From an uncultured Bacilli bacterium (lineage in GTDB: Bacteria > Bacillota_I > Bacilli_A > RF39 > UBA660), in the NCBI GenBank assembly GCA_934141535.1, contig CAKPCH010000006.1, forward strand, positions 68,345 to 132,344: 64,000 nt of DNA. Reading direction: 5' to 3'. The stretch's first letter is position 1. Each line of letters opens with the position of its first letter. Positions 1-8,280 of this stretch are shown one piece after another. The notes under the pieces were generated by a model. That model had not been told where the DNA came from. It made no database searches and worked only from the letters and a program-made list of their open reading frames with translations. Made by a program: the position numbers and the translations under genes.

Positions 1-154
1 TTTCTTTAGATACATCAACTACTTCACTTAAAATCTTTTTAGATGAATCTTCAAGTATAACATACATATTCATCAAATCCATATTTAATGGAGTACCTTC
101 CTTGATACTAATGTGCGCTACACTATCACTAATATACACTATCTTTCCAAACAT
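1..154 (-). CDS. Unidentified protein, N-terminal 51 residues only
   Basis: The gene is cut by the left edge. The start codon is the complement of 152-154, with a GGGAGA ribosome site overlapping the ylxM stop, so it is translated directly after ylxM. The visible residues begin MFGKIVYISDSVAHISIK and form an alternating hydrophobic pattern consistent with a small beta-barrel. This loosely recalls the N-terminal HAS-barrel of HerA-like ATPases, but no catalytic motif is visible, so I assign no function. It is not the start of Ffh, which usually follows ylxM. Confidence 0.6.
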   Translation of the reverse strand, partial: MFGKIVYISDSVAHISIKEGTPLNMDLMNMYVILEDSSKKILSEVVDVSKE

Positions 155-163
155 AAAATCTCC

Positions 164-448
164 CTATATTAATTCTTCTATTTTATTCTTTAAATCTTCA
201 TCAACATTTTCAATTAGTTTTTTTATCTTTTTACTATTTTCATATAACTTTAATTTAGACTCATAATAATCTAACTTAGCAGTAATATCTTTTATATTTT
301 TATGAACTGCATTTTTACTTACACCAGCATTATCTGCTATTTCTTGTAAAGTTAAATTATTAAAATAATAATTTACAAAATATTCTTTTTGTTTATCTGT
401 AAATAATTCACCATAATAATCAAAAAGATATGTGTAATGTATATCCAT
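164..448 (-). CDS. ylxM: YlxM-family SRP-associated DNA-binding protein
   Basis: This 94-residue protein matches the UPF0122/YlxM family in length and layout. It has an N-terminal helix-turn-helix of sigma-70 region 4 type (LTLQEIADNAGVSKNAVHKNI, about residues 33-53) followed by a charged coiled C-terminus. YlxM proteins are normally encoded beside ffh or ftsY and are thought to work with the signal recognition particle. Here ftsY lies just upstream on the same strand, separated only by a small membrane gene. The start codon overlaps the stop of that gene (TAATG), indicating translational coupling. The role in SRP is inferred from the family and neighbourhood. Confidence 0.85.
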   Translation of the reverse strand: MDIHYTYLFDYYGELFTDKQKEYFVNYYFNNLTLQEIADNAGVSKNAVHKNIKDITAKLDYYESKLKLYENSKKIKKLIENVDEDLKNKIEELI

Positions 449-720
449 TAAAATATATACTCCAATAAAGTAGTAACAAGAATAAATAAACCAACTATTA
501 CATATACTGATGTCATATATTTTTTCTTAAAAAATTTCTTATTATTGTATGCCATTGTAAACATAATCATGGCAAGTATCATATAGAATGCTGGTAGGAA
601 TGCATTACTAATTAAAGTTATAACTCCAAATATTATCATAACTTCAACTAATATAGCTTCTACTAAAAGTCCTACTTCTTTGCTACTATATTCTTTTAAA
701 TTTACTATTTTTGTATGCAT
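448..720 (-). CDS. Small membrane protein of unknown function
   Basis: A 90-residue protein with about three hydrophobic segments (roughly residues 20-38, 42-58 and 71-88) separated by a basic loop (NNKKFFKKKY). It lies between ftsY and ylxM with an 8-base gap and a one-base overlap, so it is almost certainly part of the same transcript. I recognise no family. The position suggests a link with membrane protein targeting, but that is guilt by association only. Confidence 0.7.
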   Translation of the reverse strand: MHTKIVNLKEYSSKEVGLLVEAILVEVMIIFGVITLISNAFLPAFYMILAMIMFTMAYNNKKFFKKKYMTSVYVIVGLFILVTTLLEYIF

Positions 721-728
721 AAATTACC

Positions 729-1697
729 TCACATATCCTTAAACAAACCATAGATATATTTTTCTATATCAAAAGTTTGTAAATCTTCTTCTTTTTCACC
801 AAGTCCTACAAATTTAACAGGTATATTAACAGCCTCTTTTATAGCAAGGACAATACCACCTTTTGCTGTACCATCTAATTTAGTTAAAACAATTCCTGTT
901 ATATTTGTTATTTCTTTAAAACTTTTAGCTTGACTAATACCATTTTGTCCTGTAGTAGCATCTATTACAAGCAAAGTCTCATGTGGTGCGTTTGGTATTA
1001 ATTTACCAATAACCTTATTCATCTTTTCAAGTTCATTCATAAGATTTACTTTATTTTGTAATCTACCTGCTGTATCTATTAAAACAACATCATAAGAATC
1101 TTTAATAGCTTCATTAAGTCCATCATAAACAACACTAGAAGGATCAGTTGAAGTACTTGCTACAACCTTAGTATCGGTTCTCTTGCCCCATTCAATTAAT
1201 TGTTCAACAGCGCCTGCCCTAAAAGTGTCACCAGCAACCATCATAACCTTCTTACCCTCTTTTTTAAGTTTATTTGCTATCTTTCCAATAGTAGTTGTCT
1301 TACCAACACCATTTACACCAACAAATAAAACAACAGTTGGACCAGAAGGATTATAATTAATCTTATTAACAACTATTTCATTATTAACATAAATTATAAA
1401 CATTTCATCTATTATAACTTCTTTTAAATCTTCACTATTAATAATATTCTCATGCTTAACACGACGTTTTAATCTATCAATAAATTCCATTACTGTAGAT
1501 ACACCTATATCAGCCATTATAAGAATTTCTTCTAAAGATTCAAAATATTCATTACTTACTTTCTTATATTTTTGATTTAAAATATTTATTTTATTTGTAA
1601 ATTCACGTCTAGATTTTTCAAGACCCTTATCATAAATTTCTACATCTTTAACTTCTTCTTTTTTAAAAATATTTTTAAACTTATCAAATATTCCCAT
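729..1697 (-). CDS. ftsY: Signal recognition particle receptor FtsY
   Basis: FtsY is the membrane-associated GTPase that receives SRP-ribosome complexes and passes them to the Sec translocon. The 322-residue protein has a short basic N-terminus, an N-domain helical bundle (about 30-110) and the NG GTPase domain. The P-loop GVNGVGKTTT lies at about 127-136, followed by DTFRAGA, DTAGRLQ (G3) and TKLDGTAKGG (G4), all intact. It is short compared with FtsY proteins that carry a long acidic A-domain, as is usual in Bacilli. It is first in the run ftsY, small membrane gene, ylxM. It ends in UGA, which shows that UGA is a stop in this organism. Confidence 0.97.
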   Translation of the reverse strand: MGIFDKFKNIFKKEEVKDVEIYDKGLEKSRREFTNKINILNQKYKKVSNEYFESLEEILIMADIGVSTVMEFIDRLKRRVKHENIINSEDLKEVIIDEMFIIYVNNEIVVNKINYNPSGPTVVLFVGVNGVGKTTTIGKIANKLKKEGKKVMMVAGDTFRAGAVEQLIEWGKRTDTKVVASTSTDPSSVVYDGLNEAIKDSYDVVLIDTAGRLQNKVNLMNELEKMNKVIGKLIPNAPHETLLVIDATTGQNGISQAKSFKEITNITGIVLTKLDGTAKGGIVLAIKEAVNIPVKFVGLGEKEEDLQTFDIEKYIYGLFKDM

Positions 1698-1833
1698 TTA
1701 CCCACCTCTATCATTATAATTTTACTATAAATTGAAAAAAAAATAAATGCTTTTACATTCTTTTAATTAACTTTTATGAATTTATAGTAAATTTATATAG
1801 TTTACACATAAATAAAAAAATTAACTCATATTC

Positions 1834-1863
1834 TTTCACCAAATATATTTTTTAGTGTATAAT
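1834..1863 (+). promoter_or_regulatory. Probable sigma-A promoter of glmS
   Basis: A perfect -10 box TATAAT is at 1858-1863. The -35 region (about 1834-1840, TTTCACC) is weak, with a spacer of 17-18 bp. Transcription would start near 1870, about 40 bases ahead of the ribozyme cleavage site. Confidence 0.55.
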
Positions 1864-1884
1864 TATTAGTAAAGATAAAAAGTC

Positions 1885-2040
1885 AACTGGAGGAATGATT
1901 TTATCTAGCGCCAGACCTAAAGGTTAACGAGGATTAGTAATTATCGAATATTCGGCGGATGTTACTACGGTTTTTTGAATCGATAGATATATTACAAAAA
2001 GTAAAATCAAAATTACAACAAAAAATATATCGTCATACAA
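1885..2040 (+). ncRNA. glmS ribozyme: glmS ribozyme (glucosamine-6-phosphate riboswitch)
   Basis: The glmS ribozyme cleaves its own mRNA when glucosamine-6-phosphate binds, destabilising the transcript. The conserved core is plain: AGCGCCAGA at 1907-1915, with self-cleavage expected between 1907 and 1908; a short P1 (ACC/GGT); TTAACGAGGA; then TTATCGAA and TTCGGCGGATG (1941-1961). P2 is formed by TAGTAA (1935-1940) with TTACTA (1962-1967). P3 is formed by GATATATT (1986-1993) with AATATATC (2024-2031), and P4 by GTAA (2001-2004) with TTAC (2013-2016). It lies directly before the glmS ribosome site, the standard place. An open reading frame running through it from 1959 is accidental. Confidence 0.95.
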
Positions 2041-2054
2041 ATGGAGGAAAAAAT

Positions 2055-3803
2055 ATGTGTGGAATCACAGGATATATAGGAAAAAAAGAAAATGCCATTA
2101 AAGTAGTTATAAATGGCTTAGAATCTTTAGAATATAGAGGATATGATTCTGCTGGAATAGCATTCGTATCAAATAATTCAATAAAAACAATAAAAGAAAA
2201 AGGAAGAATCATAAATTTGAAGGAAAAATTAGATAAAAATATAAAATCTAATTTAGCAATAGGACATACTAGATGGGCAACACATGGGGGTGTTAGTAAA
2301 ATAAATTCTCACCCACATACAGTAGGAAAATTCACTATAGTTCATAACGGTATAATAGAAAATTATATTGAACTCAAAAATGAACTTATAAAAAATAATT
2401 ATAAATTTAAAAGTCAAACAGATACAGAAATTGCATGTGCATATATAGATTATATATATAAGACTGAGAAAGATATCTTAAAAACATTAAACAAAATAAC
2501 AAAGATATTTAAGGGATCATATGCACTTGGAATAATATGTAGTGATGATTTAAATCATTTATATGCAGTTAGATACTCAAGTCCACTTATAGTAGCACAA
2601 GGCATTCAAGAGAATTACATTGCATCAGACGTACCTGCTATATTAAAATATACTAACAAATATATAATATTAGAAGACTTAGAGATTGCTAAAATAAGTA
2701 GTAATGATATTAAAGTTTTTGATACAAATTTAAAAGAAGTAAACAAAAAAATATTAACTTTTAAAGGAGATAGTACAGAAGCTTTAAAATGTGGATATGA
2801 ACATTATATGTTAAAAGAAATAAACGAAGAAGCAGATGTGTTTAAAAATACAATTGAAACAACAATTTTAGGAAACATAAACTTTTTAAAGTATAGTGCA
2901 ATACATATAGTTGCATGTGGATCTGCTTATCATGCTGGATTAATTGGAAAATACTTAATTGAGAGAGATGCTATGATACCTGTATATGTAGAAGTTGCTA
3001 GTGAATATAGATACAAAAACAACTTTTTAACAAAAGATACTCTTGTAATATTTGTATCACAATCAGGTGAAACTGCAGACACACTTGCATCATTAAAAAT
3101 GGTTAAAGATAAAAATATTGATACATTAAGCATTGTAAATGTCAAAGAATCATCTATAGCACGCGAATCAAAATATGTAATATACACGTGTGCCGGATGC
3201 GAAATAGCAGTTGCTACAACAAAAGCATATTTAGCACAAATAACAGTATTTGCAATTATCGCAAATAAATTAGCTAAAAAGAAAAAAGATATAGATGTAA
3301 ATAAAATATATAACTATCTAAAAGAATTAATTAATAAAAATTATGTGCCATTAGCAAAATCTATATATAACAATAAAAATATATTCTTTATAGGTAGAGG
3401 AATAGACTATGCCATCTGCATGGAAGGTTCACTTAAACTAAAAGAAATTTCTTATATAAACAGTACTGCTTATCAAGCAGGAGAATTAAAACATGGAACA
3501 ATATCACTTATAGAAAAAAATACACCAGTAATAGCTATTTGTACTGATGACAATTTACTTGAAAAAACCATAAGTAATATAAAAGAAGTAAAGGCACGTG
3601 GTGCTTATGTAATATTTATAACTAATAGTGATGTTTCAGATTGCTTCTATGATGAGTTGATAAAAATACCAAAAATTGATTATGAACTACAACCAATATT
3701 AACAATTATCCCTTTACAATTATTAGCATACGAAGTAGCAAAATTAAATAATTGTGATATTGACAAGCCAAGAAATTTAGCAAAATCTGTAACAGTAGAA
3801 TAG
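2055..3803 (+). CDS. glmS: Glutamine-fructose-6-phosphate aminotransferase
   Basis: GlmS makes glucosamine-6-phosphate from fructose-6-phosphate and glutamine, the entry step to UDP-GlcNAc and peptidoglycan. The 582-residue protein starts at MCGITGYIG, which places the nucleophilic cysteine of the class II glutaminase domain at residue 2, exposed after Met removal. GGAGG lies 8 bases upstream. An in-frame start at 1959 would put the ribozyme inside the protein and is rejected. The C-terminal half carries two SIS sugar-isomerase domains and ends in the canonical tail DKPRNLAKSVTVE. It is monocistronic, controlled by the ribozyme and closed by a terminator. Confidence 0.98.
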   Translation: MCGITGYIGKKENAIKVVINGLESLEYRGYDSAGIAFVSNNSIKTIKEKGRIINLKEKLDKNIKSNLAIGHTRWATHGGVSKINSHPHTVGKFTIVHNGIIENYIELKNELIKNNYKFKSQTDTEIACAYIDYIYKTEKDILKTLNKITKIFKGSYALGIICSDDLNHLYAVRYSSPLIVAQGIQENYIASDVPAILKYTNKYIILEDLEIAKISSNDIKVFDTNLKEVNKKILTFKGDSTEALKCGYEHYMLKEINEEADVFKNTIETTILGNINFLKYSAIHIVACGSAYHAGLIGKYLIERDAMIPVYVEVASEYRYKNNFLTKDTLVIFVSQSGETADTLASLKMVKDKNIDTLSIVNVKESSIARESKYVIYTCAGCEIAVATTKAYLAQITVFAIIANKLAKKKKDIDVNKIYNYLKELINKNYVPLAKSIYNNKNIFFIGRGIDYAICMEGSLKLKEISYINSTAYQAGELKHGTISLIEKNTPVIAICTDDNLLEKTISNIKEVKARGAYVIFITNSDVSDCFYDELIKIPKIDYELQPILTIIPLQLLAYEVAKLNNCDIDKPRNLAKSVTVE

Positions 3804-3804
3804 A

Positions 3805-3850
3805 AAAAAAGCAAGTTTTAGTAAATATAATTACAAACTTGCTTTTTTAT
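3805..3850. terminator. Bidirectional terminator between glmS and cysS
   Basis: GCAAGTTT (3811-3818) pairs with AAACTTGC (3835-3842), flanked by A-run and T-run, so it can end the convergent glmS and cysS transcripts. Confidence 0.85.
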
Positions 3851-5241
3851 TATATTATTTCAAATGAAGTGCCTTCCCTAGTATCTTTAATAATAATATT
3901 TTTATCCTTTAACTCTTGTCTAATACTATCTGCTAATTCATAGTTTTTATCAATCTTAGCTTGTTTTCTTTCTTCTATTTTCTCATTAATATACTTTAAC
4001 AACTCTGAATCTATCTCTTTTTTATCTAACAAATTCAAACTTAAAACTTTATCAAAATCTTCTATTAAATAAAGTTTAGTATTATTATTTAAATTACTTT
4101 TCAACACATCATAAAGTACTGTTATAGCATTTGCAGTATTTAAATCATTAGTTAATGCATCAGTGAATTTTTTCTTATACTCCTCTACTTCACTATAATT
4201 AATTAAACTATCATCCTTATTTATATCTTTTATTCTACTTAAAATTTTATTATAAGTATTAGCACAACTATCAAGAGCAGAAAAACTAAATAGTAGTTGC
4301 TTATGGTAATGAGATTGCAAACACATAAATCTATAACTTAAAGGATTATAGCCCTTTTGTTCTAATAAGGATACAGTTAAAAACTCTCCTTTAGATTTAC
4401 TCATCTTACCAGTTTCATCATTTAAATGTTCTGGGTGAAACCAATAATTACACCATTTATGGCCTATATAACTTTCAGTTTGCGCTATTTCATTTGTATG
4501 ATGTGGAAATATATTATCAACGCCACCACAATGAATATCTAAATATTCACCTAAATTTTTAAGTGAAATACAAGAACACTCTATATGCCATCCAGGATAT
4601 CCAACTCCCCATGGAGAATCCCATTTTAATTCTTGTGAATCAAATTTAGATTTTGTAAACCATAAAACAAAGTCGTTTTTATTTTTTTTATTTTGATCAA
4701 CTTCAACATCATCTCTTACTGCTTCTTTTAAAGAGGAATCTGTATGATTTGTTAAAACATAATAATTTTTTAATTTAGATGTATCAAAATAAACATTGCC
4801 ACCTTTAAAATATGCATAACCATTATTTTCAAGTTTTTTAATAAACTCTATATAATCATCAATCATGCTAGTTGCAGGTACTACAAGAGATGGCCATTTA
4901 ATATTTAATTTATTACAATCACTCTTAAATGCATCAGTATACATCTTAGCAATTTCAAGAACAGATTTGTGCTCCCTCTTAGCACCCTTCAACATTTTAT
5001 CCTCACCAGTATCAGCATCACTAGATAAATGACCAACATCAGTTATATTCATGCATCTTTTTACATTATAGCCTATATAATTTAAAGTCTTTTCTAATAT
5101 ATCTTCCATTATATAAGTCCTTAAATTTCCAATGTGCGCATAATGATAAACAGTAGGACCACAAGTATACATAGTAACTTCATTTTTATTATTTGGTACA
5201 AACTCTTCTAAAGATCGAGTTAAAGTATTATAAAACTTCAT
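3850..5241 (-). CDS. cysS: Cysteinyl-tRNA synthetase
   Basis: This class I synthetase charges tRNA-Cys. The 463-residue protein has the zinc-ligand cysteine in YTCGPTVY (residue 27), the HIGH-type motif YAHIGN (about 34-39), further zinc ligands in GWHIECSC and PHHTNE, and KMSKS at about 279-283. The C-terminal helical anticodon domain ends in a charged tail, as is usual. The start has an AGGAAG ribosome site. Unlike tyrS, glyS, leuS and thrS in this window it has no T-box leader: only an extended -10 box (TGATATAAT, complement of 5260-5268) lies just upstream. Confidence 0.97.
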   Translation of the reverse strand: MKFYNTLTRSLEEFVPNNKNEVTMYTCGPTVYHYAHIGNLRTYIMEDILEKTLNYIGYNVKRCMNITDVGHLSSDADTGEDKMLKGAKREHKSVLEIAKMYTDAFKSDCNKLNIKWPSLVVPATSMIDDYIEFIKKLENNGYAYFKGGNVYFDTSKLKNYYVLTNHTDSSLKEAVRDDVEVDQNKKNKNDFVLWFTKSKFDSQELKWDSPWGVGYPGWHIECSCISLKNLGEYLDIHCGGVDNIFPHHTNEIAQTESYIGHKWCNYWFHPEHLNDETGKMSKSKGEFLTVSLLEQKGYNPLSYRFMCLQSHYHKQLLFSFSALDSCANTYNKILSRIKDINKDDSLINYSEVEEYKKKFTDALTNDLNTANAITVLYDVLKSNLNNNTKLYLIEDFDKVLSLNLLDKKEIDSELLKYINEKIEERKQAKIDKNYELADSIRQELKDKNIIIKDTREGTSFEII

Positions 5242-5290
5242 AAAATCACTTCCTATTTAATTATATCATACATATTTATTATATTAACAA

Positions 5291-5313
5291 AAAAGTGTGA
5301 ATAATCACACCTA
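5291..5313 (-). terminator. Terminator of the lipoprotein gene
   Basis: Read on the minus strand, GTGTGA-TTAT-TCACAC is followed by TTTTTT. It begins directly after the stop codon of the 5311-6732 gene. Confidence 0.85.
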
Positions 5314-6732
5314 TTTTGTTTTTACATATTCACCAGAATCTATTTTTTTACATTCACCCATTATAGTGTTTTGTAAAGATTGAATAGATTCTAATAAATT
5401 AGTATTTGATTTATCTAAAACAGTAGAAAGTTCTTTTATATCAGACAATTTGTTAAATGTATAGTTTATTAATTCGTAATTTACAAAATTAACATTATCA
5501 CTTATCTCTTGCCATACTATGGTTTTACTTTCTCCATTTACCTTATGAACAAAGTTTTGTTTTGTAGTATATTTAAATAAATTTTTGTAATAAGGATTTA
5601 TCTCTAAATCAGACATTGTTTTAATTTTTCCACTTTCTATATCTTTAGATAATTTAATTGTGTTAAATTGAACAAAGTCAAGAGCTATAGCATCTACTTT
5701 TCCACTTTTAGTTTCTTTATAATTATCTAAAAGTAAATTAGATAAAACAATAATATTATTAGAGTTATTAGCATTATATTGACCTATAGAATCTATTAAT
5801 AAGATTGTATTATTTACATCATTTTCATTATAATCTTCAACTATTTCTCTAAAATCTTTATAAGAAACTTTATCAGAAACTAAATATCTTAAATTAATAT
5901 AATTAACTAAATTTTTATTATTTTGAACATTTGAATTTACTTTTATAATTGATCCAGCTAAATCATATTTTTCATTGATACTTGAAACTACATCTATTTC
6001 AGATTTTTCTTCCATCTTTTCTTGTGCGATAGATAATGTTTCTTTTATGTAAGCTTTGTTATTTTGATTATTTGTTCTCTTATCAATTTTTTCTAACTTA
6101 TCTTTTGCTACAAATTTAGAAGCAAAGTTAGCACCAACACGAGCATATGCTGAGGCTATAGCACGTGATGTATAACTTAAATCTCTTACTTCAAATTCTA
6201 ATCCATCAAAATTAACTTTATCTTCAAGAACAAATAATTTATATAATGTATCAAAGTTAGATACTACTTCATTTTTATTATTTGATTTGCTTGCTTCTAT
6301 TATGTTTGAAGTTAATAACTCTATCTTAGATAATATAATAGTGTCATCCTTATCGCAAATAGAACTTATTGATATCATATTTTGTTGATCTAACATTGCT
6401 TGTTCTAAAGTATCTAGAAAAGAATTAAAATCACTAATCATATTATCAGCATCTATTCTTGCCTTGTATTTAGCTAACTCATCTATATTAGTTTTACCTT
6501 CACTATCTTTATAAGTTAAATCGTATAATCTAATCATTAAAGATGAGTTTAATACTAAATCATCATTTAAGCTAGGAAATGTTGATGATATACTTGAACT
6601 TGTAGATGCAACATATTCATTTTTACTACTGTTCTTTTTACTACATCCACTAAATCCACTTAAAAGTATAATTGATGCAGAAGCTGTAGCAAACATTTTT
6701 TTTATTAATTTTTCATTTATTTTTAATTTCAT
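5311..6732 (-). CDS. Large secreted lipoprotein of unknown function
   Basis: A 473-residue protein with a basic N-terminus, a hydrophobic stretch (about 14-28) and a lipobox LSGFSGC, predicting lipidation at Cys29 and anchoring on the outer face of the membrane. The mature part is mostly helical, charged and Asn/Ser-rich, with no cysteines in common motifs and no domain that I recognise. It is a single-gene unit with a good GGGGGA ribosome site and its own terminator. Confidence 0.8.
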   Translation of the reverse strand: MKLKINEKLIKKMFATASASIILLSGFSGCSKKNSSKNEYVASTSSSISSTFPSLNDDLVLNSSLMIRLYDLTYKDSEGKTNIDELAKYKARIDADNMISDFNSFLDTLEQAMLDQQNMISISSICDKDDTIILSKIELLTSNIIEASKSNNKNEVVSNFDTLYKLFVLEDKVNFDGLEFEVRDLSYTSRAIASAYARVGANFASKFVAKDKLEKIDKRTNNQNNKAYIKETLSIAQEKMEEKSEIDVVSSINEKYDLAGSIIKVNSNVQNNKNLVNYINLRYLVSDKVSYKDFREIVEDYNENDVNNTILLIDSIGQYNANNSNNIIVLSNLLLDNYKETKSGKVDAIALDFVQFNTIKLSKDIESGKIKTMSDLEINPYYKNLFKYTTKQNFVHKVNGESKTIVWQEISDNVNFVNYELINYTFNKLSDIKELSTVLDKSNTNLLESIQSLQNTIMGECKKIDSGEYVKTK

Positions 6733-6828
6733 ACTAAATCCCCCTTAGTTGAGGTATATATTATCACAATAATGATAAATTGTCAATATTGCTATATATT
6801 ATAGAAACTAATGTTGTCTTATATTTCA

Positions 6829-7629
6829 TTATATGTTAAATACTGTAAAATCTAAACAGTTGTTTTTGATTTTGTCCATGTCCTTTTCATATATTAAACA
6901 AAATAAATCAGATATATTCTCTTTTGGTATTTTGAATACTAAATTTTTATTTCTATTTTTACCTTCTTTAAAACCACTTCTTGAAATTCTTCCTTCTATT
7001 GATACATTAATAATATTATTTTCAAGTAAATGAAGAAATTTTTCAAAAGAAATAAGTTCATATATATTTAAACTATAATATCTATAGTGGTCTATTCCAT
7101 CAATCACTTTTTTACTAGCATATACGAGTGCTAAAGATGATAATTTAACCTCTAAATGTGTTTTAATGGTATCAAAATCTACGAATACTTCATTTTCTAG
7201 AACATTAAAATCAACGTCGTATACTACAAGAAGTAATTTTTTGCTGTTATAATCAAGTTTTAATTCAAAAAAATATTTATCATTAACAAGAGTTGGATTG
7301 TTAATTTTTAAATTTGCCATCAATGTTTTCTTATCTTTATATTTTCTATCATTTTTTCCATATTTTTGTAAAAGGTTATTCATCTCATACAATGATGGGC
7401 CGTCAAAAGCAAGTGAAAAGAGTGTTATAGGATATCTGCTGTATCTAGTAGTACATTTTATTTCTGTGCCACGATAATCTGGAAAAAACAAGCTATCTGG
7501 TTGTTTATTTAATTGCCTTTCAAATGTAAGACCCACACCACTTGTGTTAGTTGCGACAGTCTTTAACCAACCCTTTTTAGAAATTATTTTAAAATTATTA
7601 ATCAAATTATCATATTTCTCATTTTTCAT
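6829..7629 (-). CDS. MvaI/BcnI-type restriction endonuclease-like protein
   Basis: The N-terminal third (KKGWLKTVATNTSGVGLTFE, then FFPDYRGTEIKCTTR and YPITLF) matches the layout of the MvaI/BcnI endonuclease family, which cuts CCNGG-like sites as monomers. The PD-(D/E)xK active site is visible as Asp51, Glu56 and Lys58. The length, 266 residues, fits the family. No DNA methyltransferase is adjacent; neighbours are a lipoprotein gene and tRNAs. It may be an orphan nuclease, a domesticated repair nuclease, or have a distant methylase. Activity and specificity are inferred. A strong GGAGG ribosome site sets the start. Confidence 0.75.
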   Translation of the reverse strand: MKNEKYDNLINNFKIISKKGWLKTVATNTSGVGLTFERQLNKQPDSLFFPDYRGTEIKCTTRYSRYPITLFSLAFDGPSLYEMNNLLQKYGKNDRKYKDKKTLMANLKINNPTLVNDKYFFELKLDYNSKKLLLVVYDVDFNVLENEVFVDFDTIKTHLEVKLSSLALVYASKKVIDGIDHYRYYSLNIYELISFEKFLHLLENNIINVSIEGRISRSGFKEGKNRNKNLVFKIPKENISDLFCLIYEKDMDKIKNNCLDFTVFNI

Positions 7630-7793
7630 TAATTTACCTCCTTACATTGATTTATAATTTTTATTATTTTCCTTAAAATGCCAAAAAATTAACCTTTACG
7701 GTTAATTCAATTTATTAATTTTTACTTACTACTTTGTGCAAATTTTGATATTTTTAATGTTTATTTTTTGAATTTTTTTATACATAATCGAAA

Positions 7794-7836
7794 CTTGGTA
7801 GAGGCTCAAAAAACGGGCGGTCGTAGGTTCGAGAAT
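7794..7836 (+). pseudogene. Decayed tRNA-Ile2 fragment, inverted relative to the intact gene
   Basis: The plus strand at 7814-7833 reads CGGGCGGTCGTAGGTTCGAG, an exact 20-base copy of the anticodon-arm to T-arm part of tRNA-Ile2, whose gene lies at 7978-8054 on the minus strand. The bases before it (TTGGTAGAGGCTCA) can be aligned to the D-arm and anticodon of the same tRNA with short deletions. No acceptor stem is present, so it cannot form a tRNA. It looks like a rearrangement or integration scar. Confidence 0.6.
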
Positions 7837-7839
7837 TTA

Positions 7840-7873
7840 TATAAAAATTCTTTGAATTATACTTCAAAGAATT
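7840..7873 (-). terminator. Terminator of the tRNA transcript
   Basis: A perfect 10-bp stem, ATTCTTTGAA (7847-7856) with TTCAAAGAAT (7863-7872), is followed on the minus strand by a T-rich run. Confidence 0.8.
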
Positions 7874-7884
7874 TGTTTACTTTT

Positions 7885-7969
7885 TGGTGCGAGCGAAGGG
7901 ACTTGAACCCCCATGCCTTGCGGCGCTAGATCCTAAGTCTAGTGCGTCTGCCAATTTCGCCACGCTCGC
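7885..7969 (-). tRNA. tRNA-Leu(UAG)
   Basis: An 85-nt tRNA with encoded CCA. The acceptor stem is GCGAGCG/CGCTCGC, the anticodon loop is CTTAGGA (anticodon UAG), a long variable arm typical of tRNA-Leu is present, and the T-arm is GGTTCAAGTCC. It is co-transcribed with tRNA-Ile2 8 bases upstream. Confidence 0.95.
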
Positions 7970-7977
7970 ACAAAAAA

Positions 7978-8054
7978 TGGTGGATCTTGTAGGACTCGAA
8001 CCTACGACCGCCCGGTTATGAGCCGGATGCTCTAACCAACTGAGCTAAAGATCC
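7978..8054 (-). tRNA. tRNA-Ile2(CAU), lysidine-modified type
   Basis: A 77-nt tRNA with encoded CCA, acceptor stem GGATCTT/AAGATCC and anticodon loop CTCATAA. Although the anticodon is CAU, the body (TTTAGCTCAGTTGGTTAGAGCA, GGTCGTAGGTTCGAGTCCTAC) is that of Bacillus tRNA-Ile2 and not tRNA-Met. TilS is expected to convert C34 to lysidine so that it reads AUA, a common codon in this AT-rich genome. Confidence 0.9.
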
Positions 8055-8066
8055 ATCGACTTATTT

Positions 8067-8095
8067 AATATATCATATATTTTTGTAACTTGCAA
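8067..8095 (-). promoter_or_regulatory. Promoter of the tRNA-Ile2/tRNA-Leu operon
   Basis: On the minus strand TTGCAA (8090-8095) and TATATT (8067-8072) are separated by 17 bp, and the tRNA-Ile2 gene begins 12 bases later. Confidence 0.7.
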
Positions 8096-8254
8096 TACTT
8101 TTTTAAAAAAATATTCAAAAAATAAAATAATCTAGTTTGCATTCGCACAATTGATATATATTAATATAATACACTTTTAATACCACTTATTAAAAATAAC
8201 TGATTAATTACACAATAAAAAAAGAAAATTATGCTAATGACAAAAATTTTTTAA
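8096..8254. other. Intergenic AT-rich spacer
   Basis: Apart from the terminator of the next gene at its left end in minus-strand sense and the tRNA promoter beside it, I see no gene, repeat or conserved structure here. Confidence 0.5.
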
Positions 8255-8280
8255 AATAAAAAAGCATAATAGCTTTTTAT
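8255..8280 (-). terminator. Terminator of the 8277-8696 gene
   Basis: On the minus strand AAAAGC-TATTAT-GCTTTTTT overlaps the stop codon and runs into a T-rich stretch. Confidence 0.7.

Noticed and set aside
1959..2054. N-terminal 32-residue extension of GlmS
   Set aside because: It is translated from the glmS ribozyme and would block the N-terminal cysteine that the glutaminase needs.
7978..8054. Elongator or initiator tRNA-Met
   Set aside because: The anticodon is CAU, but the body is that of tRNA-Ile2, including GGTCGTAGGTTCGAGTCCTAC.
8096..8276. A CRISPR array or other repeat in the AT-rich spacer
   Set aside because: No repeated units are present; only promoter and terminator elements can be seen.
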